From assembly GCA_026984385.1 (NCBI GenBank), contig JALSSH010000142.1, positions 1-17,075 of the forward strand: 17,075 bases of DNA. Direction: 5' to 3'. Of this stretch, positions 8,209 to 15,342 are shown one piece after another. Both the position numbers and the translations under genes were made by a program. The notes below the pieces were generated by a model. The model did not search any database, was not told the DNA's origin, and worked only from the letters and a program-made list of their open reading frames with translations. Source of the DNA: Ardenticatenia bacterium (GTDB taxonomy: Bacteria; Chloroflexota; Anaerolineae; Aggregatilineales; Aggregatilineaceae). Numbering within the stretch: position 1 is the first letter of the stretch; the number at the start of each line of letters is the position of its first letter.

Positions 8209-9195
8209 TTGGAAACGGATTGGCCGGTTATCGGGCATGAGTGGGCAGTGGCGCACTTGGCGCGCGCGCTACGCAATGGGCGCGTGCGCCATGCCTATTT
8301 GCTCAGCGGGCCGCGTCAGGTGGGCAAAACCACGCTGGCGCGCGCTTTTGCCGCCGCGCTGAACTGCACCGACGCAGAGACGCGCCCTTGCGGGCAGTGC
8401 CGCGCCTGCACGCTCACGCTCAAGAGCGCGCACCCCGACCTGATGCTTGTGGCGCCGGAGCGTGAAGGCGGGGCGATCAAGATCGACCAAGTGCGCGCTT
8501 TGCAACAAACGCTTTCGTTGCGCCCGTATGAAGCGCGCTATCGCGTGGCGATCTTGCGCCGCTTTGACCAGGCGCGCCCTGTGGCGCAAGACGCGCTGCT
8601 CAAGACGTTGGAAGAACCCGCGCCCAACGCCGTGCTGATCCTGACCGCCGACGCGCCCGACCGCTTGCTGCCGACCATCCTTTCGCGCTGCCAAGTGTTA
8701 AACTTGCGCTTGTTGCCCCTCGCGCAGGTGCAACAGGCGCTCGAAGCGCGTTTCGGCGCGCCACCCGAACAAGCGCGACGGCTGGCGCACCTTTCCGGCG
8801 GGCGCATAGGCTGGGCGATCCGTGCGTTGGAAGACCCCGCCGTGTTGGAGCTGCGCGAAAGTGCGTTGGCGGCGCTGTTGGAAGCGCTCGGCGCGCCGTT
8901 GCGCGCGCGCTTCGCCTTGGCCGAGCAGCTCGCGCGAGAAAAAGGCGCGCTCGCCGACGTGTTGGATACCTGGCAGGGCTTTTGGCGCGATGTGCTGTTG
9001 GCGGCGGCGGAAAACCCCGCGCCGTTGAGCAACGTGGATTTGCAAGCGGACGTGAGCGCGCTGGCGCGGCGCGTTGGCGTGGTGGGCGCGGAAGCGGCTT
9101 TGCGCGCCACCCGCCGCACGCTGGACTATCTGGGGCGCAACGTCAACGCGCGTTTGGCGCTGGAAGTGTTGCTGCTGGACTATCCAACGCTTTAA
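8209..9195 (+). CDS. holB: DNA polymerase III subunit delta-prime (clamp loader)
   Basis: Cytoplasmic clamp-loader ATPase-family subunit that helps load the beta sliding clamp during replication, 328 residues, a normal length. It shows a Walker A motif GPRQVGKTT (34-42) and a zinc module with Cys53, Cys61, Cys64 and Cys67 (CGQCRAC). The delta-prime/DnaX-type sequence LLKTLEEP is followed by an SRC sensor-1 motif. The Walker A looks intact, unlike the degenerate one in E. coli delta-prime. The start is TTG at 8209, chosen because AGGAG (8198-8202) lies six bases upstream; that site overlaps the stop codon of the M23 gene, suggesting translational coupling. A short DnaX (gamma/tau) homologue is the alternative, but length and lack of a C-terminal extension favour HolB. 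It ends 14 bases before the convergent histidine kinase gene with no terminator visible between them. Confidence 0.88.
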   Translation: METDWPVIGHEWAVAHLARALRNGRVRHAYLLSGPRQVGKTTLARAFAAALNCTDAETRPCGQCRACTLTLKSAHPDLMLVAPEREGGAIKIDQVRALQQTLSLRPYEARYRVAILRRFDQARPVAQDALLKTLEEPAPNAVLILTADAPDRLLPTILSRCQVLNLRLLPLAQVQQALEARFGAPPEQARRLAHLSGGRIGWAIRALEDPAVLELRESALAALLEALGAPLRARFALAEQLAREKGALADVLDTWQGFWRDVLLAAAENPAPLSNVDLQADVSALARRVGVVGAEAALRATRRTLDYLGRNVNARLALEVLLLDYPTL

Positions 9196-9209
9196 GCGCG
9201 GGCGCGCGC

Positions 9210-10463
9210 TCAGCTCGGCAGGGGCAAGTTGATAATAAACGTGCTGCCCTGGCCCGGGCCAGGGCTTTCGGCCCAGATACGCCCCCCGTGTGCTTCCACC
9301 AGCGCTTTGGCAATTGCCAACCCCAAGCCCATGCCCCCGTGTCGGCGGGTCATGTGGTCTTCCACCTGGTGAAACTCCTCGAAGATGCGCGTAAGTTGGT
9401 CGGCGGGGATGCCGACGCCGTTGTCCTCCACCACAATCCACACGGCCCCGGGTTTGCGCCGATAGGTGAGGCGAATATGCCCGCCGCTGGGCGTGAATTT
9501 GATCGCGTTGTTGAGTAAGTTGGTGAGCGCCATAGCGAACTTGGTGCGGTCTACCCACACCACCAAGCTCATCTCCGGCCAGTCCACTTCCAGCGTGTGC
9601 CCTTTGGCTTGGGCCATGCTCTGCACGTCGGTTTGCGTTGCTTTGAAGAGCGCGGCCAGTGGGATATATTCGCGCACCAGTTCGGCTTGCCCCAGCTTCA
9701 GATAGCGTAAATTGGTCATATCCTCGATCAAGTTGCGCATCCGCAGCGCGCTGTTGAGCACTGCTCCGGCGTGGGCACTGGCTTCTCCTTGCGCTTCTTC
9801 CTTGAGGAAAGTGGCATAGCCGAGAATCACACTAAGGGGGGTGCGCAGCTCGTGCGACGCGATCGAGATGAAATCGTTCTTGAGCTTGTCGAGCTGGTCC
9901 AGCTCATCATAGGTGCGGCGCAATTGTTCCAACATCTGCGCATTTTTGATCGCGATAGCCGAAAGCGCCGCCAACACCAACATGTTGCGTCGGTCGTCCG
10001 CCGTCCACCCGCCTTTGCGTTTGTTGACCGCCTCCAAGACGCCGATCGGCTCGTCCTTATAGCGCATCGGCACGCCCAACAACGAGCGCGTCAAGAAGCC
10101 CGTTTGGGCGTCGGCGATGCGATACCAGCGTGGATCGCTGGAAACGTCGTCCAACACAATCGGGCGATTTTCTTGCAAAATCGCGCCCGCCAAACTGCCT
10201 TCCAACGGGACGGGGATATTGCGCAACTCGTTTTCGATCGGGCTGGCGCTGGTTGCCACAAAGCGTAGCTCGTTGGCGTTGCGGTCATAGAGCATAATCG
10301 AGGCGGATTCGGCTTCGGTGATCTCGGCGGCGTGTTGCATAATCAACGAAAGCAACGCGCGCACGTCCATCGTGGAGTTGATCGCCAGGCTGATCTCTAC
10401 CAGCCGGTTGAGGCGGCGGATTTCCTGCTCGTATTCTTGCGGAGATTTGGTACGTTCGCTCAT
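9210..10463 (-). CDS. Soluble GAF-domain sensor histidine kinase
   Basis: Predicted cytoplasmic two-component sensor kinase, 417 residues. A short N-terminal helix is followed by a GAF domain at about 30-175 that would bind a small ligand or sense redox state; the ligand is unknown. A coiled linker (176-196) leads to the HisKA dimerisation domain with the phospho-accepting His204 in SHELRTPL. The HATPase_c domain shows the N box NLLNNAIKF (315-323), G1 box DNGVG (347-351), F box (around 361-364) and G2 box GMGLGL (377-382). All catalytic boxes look intact. There are no transmembrane segments or signal peptide, so it senses an internal signal or needs a partner. No response regulator is adjacent, making it an orphan here. 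The ATG has AGG eight bases upstream. Confidence 0.9.
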   Translation of the reverse strand: MSERTKSPQEYEQEIRRLNRLVEISLAINSTMDVRALLSLIMQHAAEITEAESASIMLYDRNANELRFVATSASPIENELRNIPVPLEGSLAGAILQENRPIVLDDVSSDPRWYRIADAQTGFLTRSLLGVPMRYKDEPIGVLEAVNKRKGGWTADDRRNMLVLAALSAIAIKNAQMLEQLRRTYDELDQLDKLKNDFISIASHELRTPLSVILGYATFLKEEAQGEASAHAGAVLNSALRMRNLIEDMTNLRYLKLGQAELVREYIPLAALFKATQTDVQSMAQAKGHTLEVDWPEMSLVVWVDRTKFAMALTNLLNNAIKFTPSGGHIRLTYRRKPGAVWIVVEDNGVGIPADQLTRIFEEFHQVEDHMTRRHGGMGLGLAIAKALVEAHGGRIWAESPGPGQGSTFIINLPLPS

Positions 10464-10539
10464 AGTGGTTGCCTATGTGGATGGTGGGCGGCCTGGGTAC
10501 GCTGACGTTGATCCTATCACGAGACGGAGAGAAGGGACA

Positions 10540-10680
10540 ATGAAAAGCGAGGAAATTTACGAATTTTTAGGGCTTGAGGGAGGCTGCGGGGAAACGCAGG
10601 CGCGGCGCGCGGCCCAGGTCGTAAATCACGGGCCGCGCGCCGCGCCGTCCGTGCGCGCGCTCAGACAAAGCGGTGAATGA
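10540..10680 (+). CDS. Doubtful 46-residue ORF, possible gene remnant or leader
   Basis: An ATG at 10540 has GGAGA nine bases upstream (10526-10530) and opens a frame of 46 codons starting MKSEEIYEFLGLEGG. The first 15 residues look like a real protein start, with AT-richer codons. The remainder runs straight through the perfect hairpin at 10599-10646 and overlaps the last 20 bases of the convergent phosphate transporter gene, so its Arg/Ala-rich second half is probably not a selected protein. It could be the remnant of a gene cut short at the hairpin, a short leader peptide, or chance. No homology is recognised. Confidence 0.25.
   Translation: MKSEEIYEFLGLEGGCGETQARRAAQVVNHGPRAAPSVRALRQSGE
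10599..10646 (-). terminator. Perfect 17-bp hairpin after the phosphate transporter gene
   Basis: GGCGCGGCGCGCGGCCC (10599-10615) and its exact reverse complement (10630-10646) enclose a 14-nt loop. The stem is all G and C, so it would be extremely stable. It lies 14 bases past the stop of the phosphate transporter gene. A smaller hairpin, CTGCG-GGGAAA-CGCAG (10584-10599), abuts it and shares one base. No U-tract of note follows on either strand (TTT only on the minus strand), so a simple intrinsic terminator is likely but not certain. Confidence 0.55.
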
Positions 10681-11653
10681 GCGTATACAGCAGCGCGCCC
10701 AGCGTCCCCGCCGCCGGAATGGTCAATATCCACGAGATCACGATGTTGTTAAAAACGCCCCAGCGCACCTTCTGCAAACGCTCCGCACTGCCCGCGCCCA
10801 CAATCGCCGAGCTGACCACGTGCGTCGTGCTCACCGGCCCGCCCAGCAACGCCGCGCCCAAAATTACCCCGCTGGAGGCCATTTGCACGCTGAAGCCGTG
10901 AATGGGCCGCACACGGTAGAATTTGGCCCCCAGCGTGCGGATCAAGCTCCAGCCGCCGAAAAACGTGCCCAGCCCCATCGCCAACGCGCTGGCCCCGATT
11001 ACCCAGTCCGGAATGGAAAACGTCTTCAAGTCGCCCGTTGCCACCAACCCCAACGCGATGATGCCGATGGTCTTTTGCCCGTCGTTAGAGCCGTGCGAAA
11101 GCGCAAGCGTGGCCGCCGTCAGAATTTGCCCGCGCTTAAACCACACGTTGATATGCGGCGTGGCCGGACGCGCCAAAAAAAGCAGCACCTTGACAATCAG
11201 ATAACCCGCCACCATGCCGATCAGCGGGGAAAAGAAAAGCGCCGCCAACACTTTTTCCAAGCCGGCCAGCTCCAGCGCGCCAAAGCCGTAAGCTGCCCAG
11301 ACCGCGCCCATAATCCCGCCGATCAGCGCGTGCGAGGTGCTGGAAGGAATGCCGAAAAGCAGCGTAATCACGTTCCACCCGATGGCGGCCAACAGCGATG
11401 CATACACCACCGGCAAAGTGACCGCTTCCGCCGCCACCACCTCGTCGCCGATGGTGTGCGCCACCGCCACGCCGAAAACCAACGGCCCGATTCCGTTGGC
11501 GATGGCGGCCATCCACAACGCGCGACGCGGGCTGAGCGCACGGGTGGAGATCACGGTCGCCACCACGTTCGAAGAGTCGTGCAGCCCGTTAAAAAAGCCG
11601 AAAACCAGCGCAATCGAGACAAAAAGTAAGCCTTCAAGAGAAATGGGTAACAT
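10661..11653 (-). CDS. pit: PiT-family inorganic phosphate transporter
   Basis: Predicted low-affinity phosphate importer driven by H+ or Na+, in the cytoplasmic membrane, 330 residues and almost wholly hydrophobic. The family's inverted duplication is visible: the N-terminal signature NGLHDSSN (22-29) and its counterpart SHGSNDGQK (186-194), plus the paired elements PSSTSHALIGG (103-113) and GPVSTTHVVSSAIVG (272-286). The chain is short, as in bacterial and archaeal members without a large central loop. The ATG at 11653 has AGG six bases upstream. It is divergent from a DUF47/PhoU-like gene, the usual partner of PiT carriers, although the two are more often in one operon. Sulfate transport (CysP branch) is a less likely alternative. 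Confidence 0.9.
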   Translation of the reverse strand: MLPISLEGLLFVSIALVFGFFNGLHDSSNVVATVISTRALSPRRALWMAAIANGIGPLVFGVAVAHTIGDEVVAAEAVTLPVVYASLLAAIGWNVITLLFGIPSSTSHALIGGIMGAVWAAYGFGALELAGLEKVLAALFFSPLIGMVAGYLIVKVLLFLARPATPHINVWFKRGQILTAATLALSHGSNDGQKTIGIIALGLVATGDLKTFSIPDWVIGASALAMGLGTFFGGWSLIRTLGAKFYRVRPIHGFSVQMASSGVILGAALLGGPVSTTHVVSSAIVGAGSAERLQKVRWGVFNNIVISWILTIPAAGTLGALLYTLIHRFV

Positions 11654-11844
11654 ACGCGCCTATCCCTGCTGTGTTGGTGACTTGTCGTGCGGCGTTTTGC
11701 CTTTTGCGGCGCTTGCAAAAACCGCCGAAAAAACGGTCTTTCGCACACGCCGTTTAAGCATAGCACAAATGACGAAAAAACGTTAAAATCCCTTTACCTA
11801 CATTAAGCGGACTTTCTTTTTTGCCATATATCAGGGACGAAAAC
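11654..11844. promoter_or_regulatory. Divergent control region for pit and the DUF47 gene
   Basis: This 191-bp gap must hold both promoters. It becomes AT-rich from about 11755. Three TTA-led hexamers on the plus strand, TTAAAA (11783), TTACCT (11794) and TTAAGC (11803), repeat at 11 and 9 bp, about one helical turn apart, which recalls the direct-repeat PhoP boxes of Gram-positive bacteria. On the minus strand TATGCT (plus 11755-11760) could be a pit -10 box with TTAACG 18 bp upstream. A short inverted repeat TTTTGC/GCAAAA lies at 11702-11720. All assignments here are tentative. Confidence 0.35.
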
Positions 11845-12510
11845 ATGGTAGACCGTATTCTGCACTTCTTCAAAGGCTCGATCCAGCGCATCCGCGAGCG
11901 TTTTACGCGCAAGCCGAACCGCTTCATCGAGTATCTGCGCCAACAATCAGAGCTGGGGATCGAGGCGACCTTGGCGCTCATTGACTATATGAGCAAGCCC
12001 AACAAGAAAAACGCGCGTCGAGTGCGCCAATTGGAAAAGGACGCCGACGAGGTGCGCCGCATCTTGATCGACGACCTGAACCGCACCTTTGTCACGCCGA
12101 TTGACCGCGAGGATATTTACATCCTTTCCCGCGCCATTGACGATATCCTGGACGACACCTGGTTCACCATCAACGAGATGGATATTTTGGAGGTAGAGCC
12201 AAACCAGCATCTGCGCGAAATGGCAGCGCGGTTGAACGTGGGCGCCGAAGAGATCAAATTGGCGATTGACCGCCTGGAACGCAACCCGGGCGTTGCCAGC
12301 CAGCACGCGATCCGCGCGCGCGCGGTCAAAAATGACTTGGAAACGCTGTATGCCAAAGCGTTGGCCGATCTTTTCCGCAAGCCCAAAGACTTAGATAACG
12401 TGATCATGATGCTCAAGCTGCGCGAAATTTATCGCCACCTCTTCCACGCAGGCGGGCGTATCGGCGACGCGGCGGACACCATAGACGATATCGTGGTCAA
12501 GTTCTTCTAA
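11845..12510 (+). CDS. DUF47 / PhoU-like phosphate transport accessory protein
   Basis: Cytoplasmic all-helical protein of 221 residues in the DUF47 (PhoU_div, Pit accessory) family, thought to regulate or assist PiT transport. Visible family features are LEKDADEVRR in the first helical bundle, TFVTPIDREDIYILSRAIDDILDD in the middle (here split as TFVTPIDREDIY and SRAIDDILDD), and a C-terminal EIYRHLF...DAADTIDDIV motif; the acidic residues in these motifs bind metal in PhoU-like proteins. I chose the ATG at 11845 because AGGGA lies seven bases upstream (11833-11837) and homologues begin close to this point. A TTG at 11821 would add eight residues but lacks a better site. It is divergent from pit and is followed by a strong bidirectional terminator. 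Confidence 0.88.
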   Translation: MVDRILHFFKGSIQRIRERFTRKPNRFIEYLRQQSELGIEATLALIDYMSKPNKKNARRVRQLEKDADEVRRILIDDLNRTFVTPIDREDIYILSRAIDDILDDTWFTINEMDILEVEPNQHLREMAARLNVGAEEIKLAIDRLERNPGVASQHAIRARAVKNDLETLYAKALADLFRKPKDLDNVIMMLKLREIYRHLFHAGGRIGDAADTIDDIVVKFF

Positions 12511-12515
12511 CACGC

Positions 12516-12553
12516 AAAACGCCTGCCCCCAACCCCGAGGGCAGGCGCTTTTT
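12516..12553. terminator. Bidirectional intrinsic terminator between convergent genes
   Basis: CGCCTGCCC (12520-12528) pairs with GGGCAGGCG (12539-12547) across a 10-nt loop. On the plus strand it is followed by CTTTTT (12548-12553). On the minus strand the AAAA at 12516-12519 becomes TTTT after the stem. It sits 9 bases after the DUF47 stop and 20 bases from the end of the convergent phosphodiesterase gene, so it can end both transcripts. This is the only textbook U-tract terminator in the window. Confidence 0.9.
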
Positions 12554-12572
12554 GTCGCTTCTTCTCGGCGTT

Positions 12573-13385
12573 CTAGCGCGCCTCCCCGTTCACCAACGCG
12601 ATCAGTTGTTCCGGATAGTCGCTCGTGATGCCGTTGACCCCCGCCGCGATCAGCGCACGGGCGGCGTCCAAGTCGTCCACCACCCAAGCGGTCACCTGTT
12701 GGCCGCGCTCGTGAATATGCGCGATCTTCTCGGGCGTCAACAGCGGGTAGAAGGCGTTTACCGTCTTGAAGGTCACCTCGTCGTCTTCCGGCAAGCCATA
12801 GAGCCACAGGCCGGAAAGCGAAATTTCCGGCGCCAGATGGTAAACCTCGTAGAGCGAATCGTGGTAAAACGAGCGCACCTGCACGCGCGGCACAAGGTCA
12901 TATTCGCGGATCAGGGCGACGAGCGCCTCTTCGATCCCCGGGTAGCGCCAGGGTTCTTTCAGCTCGATAAAGAGCAACAAATCCGTTTGGCGCAAATAGT
13001 CAAAGGCTTGGCGCAACGTCGGGATATGCTCGCCGCAAAACTCTTCCGAAAAGTCGCTCCCCACGTCCAAATCTTTGATCTCGTCCCAAGTCAAATCCTC
13101 GATCTGCCCTTTTTGGCCGGTCAGGCGCTCGACGTTTTCGTCGTGGTACACAATCAAGCAGCCGTCTTTGGTACGCTGCACGTCGAACTCCACGCCGTCT
13201 ATGCCCGCTTGAGCGGCGGCGCGGAAGGCGGCCAACGTATTTTCCGGCGCGCTGCCTTTCATGCCGCGATGCCCCACCAAGATCGGGTGACGTTGGGAGA
13301 TGCGCGAAGCGGGCATCGGGCGCAGCATTTCCCAGGGGGGGCGTTCTTCGGGCGGGTGTACGGGCGAGGTACGTACAATAGGCAT
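12573..13385 (-). CDS. Glycerophosphodiester phosphodiesterase
   Basis: Predicted to hydrolyse glycerophosphodiesters from lipid head groups to sn-glycerol-3-phosphate plus an alcohol, 270 residues. The GDPD TIM-barrel begins near residue 36. Visible active-site motifs are HRG with His39 and Arg40, PEN (47-49), metal-binding EFD (Glu66, Asp68), second catalytic His81 in VYHD, and FIELK with Glu141 and Lys143. The C-terminus has the typical AWVVDDLDAARALIAAGVNGITSDYP ending (AWVVDD and GVNGITSDYP). There is no signal peptide, so it acts in the cytoplasm like E. coli UgpQ and not periplasmic GlpQ. The first 35 residues are Pro-rich and poorly conserved, so a start further in is possible. The ATG lies only 3 bases after the stop of the DeoR-type gene, with GGAG about 12 bases upstream, so the two are one operon. 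Confidence 0.9.
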   Translation of the reverse strand: MPIVRTSPVHPPEERPPWEMLRPMPASRISQRHPILVGHRGMKGSAPENTLAAFRAAAQAGIDGVEFDVQRTKDGCLIVYHDENVERLTGQKGQIEDLTWDEIKDLDVGSDFSEEFCGEHIPTLRQAFDYLRQTDLLLFIELKEPWRYPGIEEALVALIREYDLVPRVQVRSFYHDSLYEVYHLAPEISLSGLWLYGLPEDDEVTFKTVNAFYPLLTPEKIAHIHERGQQVTAWVVDDLDAARALIAAGVNGITSDYPEQLIALVNGEAR

Positions 13386-13388
13386 CGC

Positions 13389-14171
13389 TTAGTCTGTCTC
13401 CTCTACGCTGACAATATGCACGGTGATCCCCATCTTTTCCAAACGCTGGCGGAACGCCGGGTCTAGCCTGTCGTCGGTGACGATCTCGTCCACTACCGAA
13501 AGCGGCGCCACGCTGGCAAACGTCTTCAGCCCAAATTTGCGGCTGTCGGTGAGCAAGATACAGCGCTGGCTGTTGTGGATCATGTGGCGTTTGACCTCGG
13601 CGTCCTCCAAGTTGTACTCGGTTAGGCCGGCTTCCACGTCCACACCGCCGATGCCGATAAAGGCGGTATCCACATAAAAGCGGCTGAACGTGTATTCGGC
13701 CACCGGCCCGATCATCGAGTGTTCGCCCGGGCGCACGATGCCTCCGCAAAGCATCAGACGGATGCCGGGCTGGTCGGTGAGGATGTTAGCAATGGGTAGG
13801 CTGTTGGTCAATACGGTGATGTCGCGCATTCGGGTGAGCTGGCGTGCCAACTCCAGCGTCGTTGTGCCGATATCCAGCGCGATGCTGTTGCCTTCGTGCA
13901 CCAAACGCGCCGCAAAGCGCCCGATCGCTTGTTTGGCCGGGCGTGCTTCCTGGATGCGCGCGAGCACCGGCGGCTCGTAGCTGCGCCCGCGTGCGCTGAC
14001 CGCCCCCCCATGAATGCGCCGCAGCAAGCTCGCCTTTTCCAACAGCGACAGATCGCGCCGAATGGTCATATCCGAGACGCCAAAGCGTTCGCAAAGTTCG
14101 GATACCGTCACCGAGCCTTTTTCTGCGATCAGTTGCAAAATAATTTTTTGGCGTTCGTGAGCATTCATCAT
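13389..14171 (-). CDS. DeoR-family transcriptional repressor, possibly GlpR-like
   Basis: DNA-binding repressor of 260 residues, normal for the DeoR/GlpR family. An N-terminal winged helix-turn-helix spans about 6-58, with VSELCERFGVSDMTIRRDL and the closing RIHGGA. The C-terminal DeoRC sensor domain shows the sugar-phosphate binding stretch LDIGTTT, the conserved TNSLPIANIL, IGIGGVD and a DSRKFG motif. These proteins release DNA when they bind a phosphorylated sugar or polyol. The partner gene makes glycerol-3-phosphate and the upstream palindrome looks like a GlpR site, so glycerol-3-phosphate is my best guess for inducer. Two in-frame ATGs (14171, 14168) are adjacent and no strong ribosome-binding site is seen. 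It is the first gene of the operon and is probably autoregulated. Confidence 0.88.
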   Translation of the reverse strand: MMNAHERQKIILQLIAEKGSVTVSELCERFGVSDMTIRRDLSLLEKASLLRRIHGGAVSARGRSYEPPVLARIQEARPAKQAIGRFAARLVHEGNSIALDIGTTTLELARQLTRMRDITVLTNSLPIANILTDQPGIRLMLCGGIVRPGEHSMIGPVAEYTFSRFYVDTAFIGIGGVDVEAGLTEYNLEDAEVKRHMIHNSQRCILLTDSRKFGLKTFASVAPLSVVDEIVTDDRLDPAFRQRLEKMGITVHIVSVEETD

Positions 14172-14214
14172 CGCCGCACCGCTTTTCGTCCCTCAAATTA
14201 ATGTTATAATACGC

Positions 14215-14237
14215 ACACAATAACGCGCGTTCTGTGT
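14215..14237. promoter_or_regulatory. Second dyad in the DeoR-gene promoter region
   Basis: ACACA (14215-14219) and TGTGT (14233-14237) flank AACGCGCGTT (14222-14231), itself a perfect 10-bp palindrome. The whole is an imperfect 23-bp dyad between the larger palindrome and the repressor gene. It may be a binding site for another regulator or part of the same control region. Confidence 0.3.
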
Positions 14238-14239
14238 TG

Positions 14240-14263
14240 AATTATGTTCAAATAAACATAATT
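14240..14263. promoter_or_regulatory. 24-bp perfect palindrome, candidate DeoR/GlpR operator
   Basis: AATTATGTT (14240-14248), a 6-nt spacer CAAATA, then AACATAATT (14255-14263) form a perfect inverted repeat. It lies 69 bases upstream of the DeoR-type repressor start in otherwise AT-rich sequence. The inner ATGTTC...AACAT halves resemble the E. coli GlpR operator type (ATGTTCG / CGAACAT). An AT-rich hairpin of this kind is a poor terminator, so an operator reading is favoured. Confidence 0.6.
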
Positions 14264-14297
14264 GGCAAATTTTGTGACGTGCTGCGCAAGGGGAGAC

Positions 14298-14329
14298 GGC
14301 GGCCAGCCGTGTTCGGGGGGCTGGCCGCC
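14298..14329 (-). terminator. 11-bp hairpin after the amidotransferase gene
   Basis: GGCGGCCAGCC (14298-14308) and GGCTGGCCGCC (14319-14329) form a perfect 11-bp stem with a 10-nt loop, 14 bases beyond the stop of the amidotransferase gene. On the minus strand the T-run (CTTTTTGTT) lies before the stem, and GTCTCCCC follows it, so it is not a standard intrinsic terminator. Its position still suggests a transcript end or a barrier to read-through into the repressor operon. Confidence 0.55.
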
Positions 14330-14343
14330 AACAAAAAGCAACA

Positions 14344-15210
14344 CTAAGCGCGGCGCGAGGGGATAACCAGCTCGTCAATCCAGTTGCGCAGCTCGGCCTG
14401 GCGGATTTGCGGGTCGAGCAAGTCGTCGCCCACCTCAAAGCGGGCGCGCAGTTTGGGGTCGTCGGGGTTTTCGGCCAGCGCGAACATATCGCGCGCGTAA
14501 GCGAGCACGTCCTCTTCGCGCTCGAAAAAGCCTTCCTTTACCAGCGCGCCGGCGCGTGCATTGATCAGGCGCGCCATTTCGTAAAAAGTGTATTCCGGGT
14601 GATACTGCGTGGCCCAAAATGTGCCGTTTTTATACTTGACTTCGAGCGCCTGAACGGGCGTATGCTCGTTGGTCGCCAGCAAGGTTGCCCCGCTGGGCAG
14701 CGAGGTGATCTCGTCCAAATGCATGATGAAGCCGTTGTAAACATCCGGTTTGCCGCGCAACAGCGGATGGCGTTTGCCTGCCTCGGTGCGGCGGATGTTG
14801 CGCGCGATGCTCCACTCGCGTCCGCGCGGGTTCTTTTTCACTTCGCCGCCCGCCGCAACGGCGGCCATTTGGATACCCCAGCAACTGCCGTATTGCGGCA
14901 CGCCCGCCTCGTAGATCGCGCGGGCCAGCTCGATCTGGCGCGTGACGCGCGGGTCGTCGGCGTGGTAGATCGTCAGGTCGGAGCCGGTCCAAATATAAGC
15001 GTCGTAGGAGCGCAAATTGGCCCCGCCGGGCAGCGCGTTGTCCGGGTCCGCAATGAAGAGAATATCCACGTGCGCGGCGGGAACGTAACTGCGCAAAAAG
15101 TCCAGGTACATATCGTGCGGATGCCCGACGTCCGCCTCGTCGAAGCGAGCGCGGCTTTCGCGGGGGTAGCCGTTGAGAATGGCGATTGAAAGTTGCAAAT
15201 CTTTGTGCAT
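14344..15210 (-). CDS. Class I glutamine amidotransferase-like protein
   Basis: Cytoplasmic protein of 288 residues from the chosen start. The type 1 amidotransferase fold is visible, with nucleophile Cys110 in YGSCWGIQ and the His204-x-Glu206 pair in TQYHPEYTF, so the triad is complete. It resembles stand-alone GMP-synthase-like amidotransferases (GuaA N-domain or YfeJ type) that lack a fused synthetase; the ammonia acceptor is unknown, and peptidase activity on a gamma-glutamyl compound (as in PuuD-like relatives) is possible. The last 70 residues are a helical extension without a motif I know. I chose ATG 15210 because AAGGA lies 11 bases upstream and the core strand LSIAILNGYP follows at once. 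An ATG at 15222 adds four residues but its AAGGA abuts the codon; longer starts look unlikely. It is divergent from the oxidoreductase gene. Confidence 0.8.
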   Translation of the reverse strand: MHKDLQLSIAILNGYPRESRARFDEADVGHPHDMYLDFLRSYVPAAHVDILFIADPDNALPGGANLRSYDAYIWTGSDLTIYHADDPRVTRQIELARAIYEAGVPQYGSCWGIQMAAVAAGGEVKKNPRGREWSIARNIRRTEAGKRHPLLRGKPDVYNGFIMHLDEITSLPSGATLLATNEHTPVQALEVKYKNGTFWATQYHPEYTFYEMARLINARAGALVKEGFFEREEDVLAYARDMFALAENPDDPKLRARFEVGDDLLDPQIRQAELRNWIDELVIPSRRA

Positions 15211-15285
15211 GAGCGTTTTCATCCTTAAGCGATGGGAAGAACCGATGTTATGGCAACCCGCCCGCCGAACGTATATCACGTGACA

Positions 15286-15342
15286 CTAGCCGAGGCGAGC
15301 GGATCGCCCTTATGCTAGATCGAACGTGCGGAAATTTCTAGC
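15286..15342 (+). promoter_or_regulatory. Mutually exclusive inverted repeats upstream of the oxidoreductase gene
   Basis: CTAGC (15286-15290) can pair with GCTAG (15314-15318), enclosing an inner GGCGA/TCGCC stem (15294-15298 with 15304-15308). Alternatively GCTAGA (15314-15319) pairs with TCTAGC (15337-15342). Both structures need the same central element, so only one can form at a time. They lie 60-120 bases before the oxidoreductase start and would be in its mRNA leader if transcription starts upstream. An 8-bp palindrome TCACGTGA (15276-15283) lies just outside. The promoter is not clear. Confidence 0.3.

Noticed and set aside
14205..14210. Perfect TATAAT on the plus strand upstream of the repressor gene
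   Set aside because: No -35 box fits and no plus-strand gene follows before 15404; it lies in AT-rich sequence where such a match is expected by chance.
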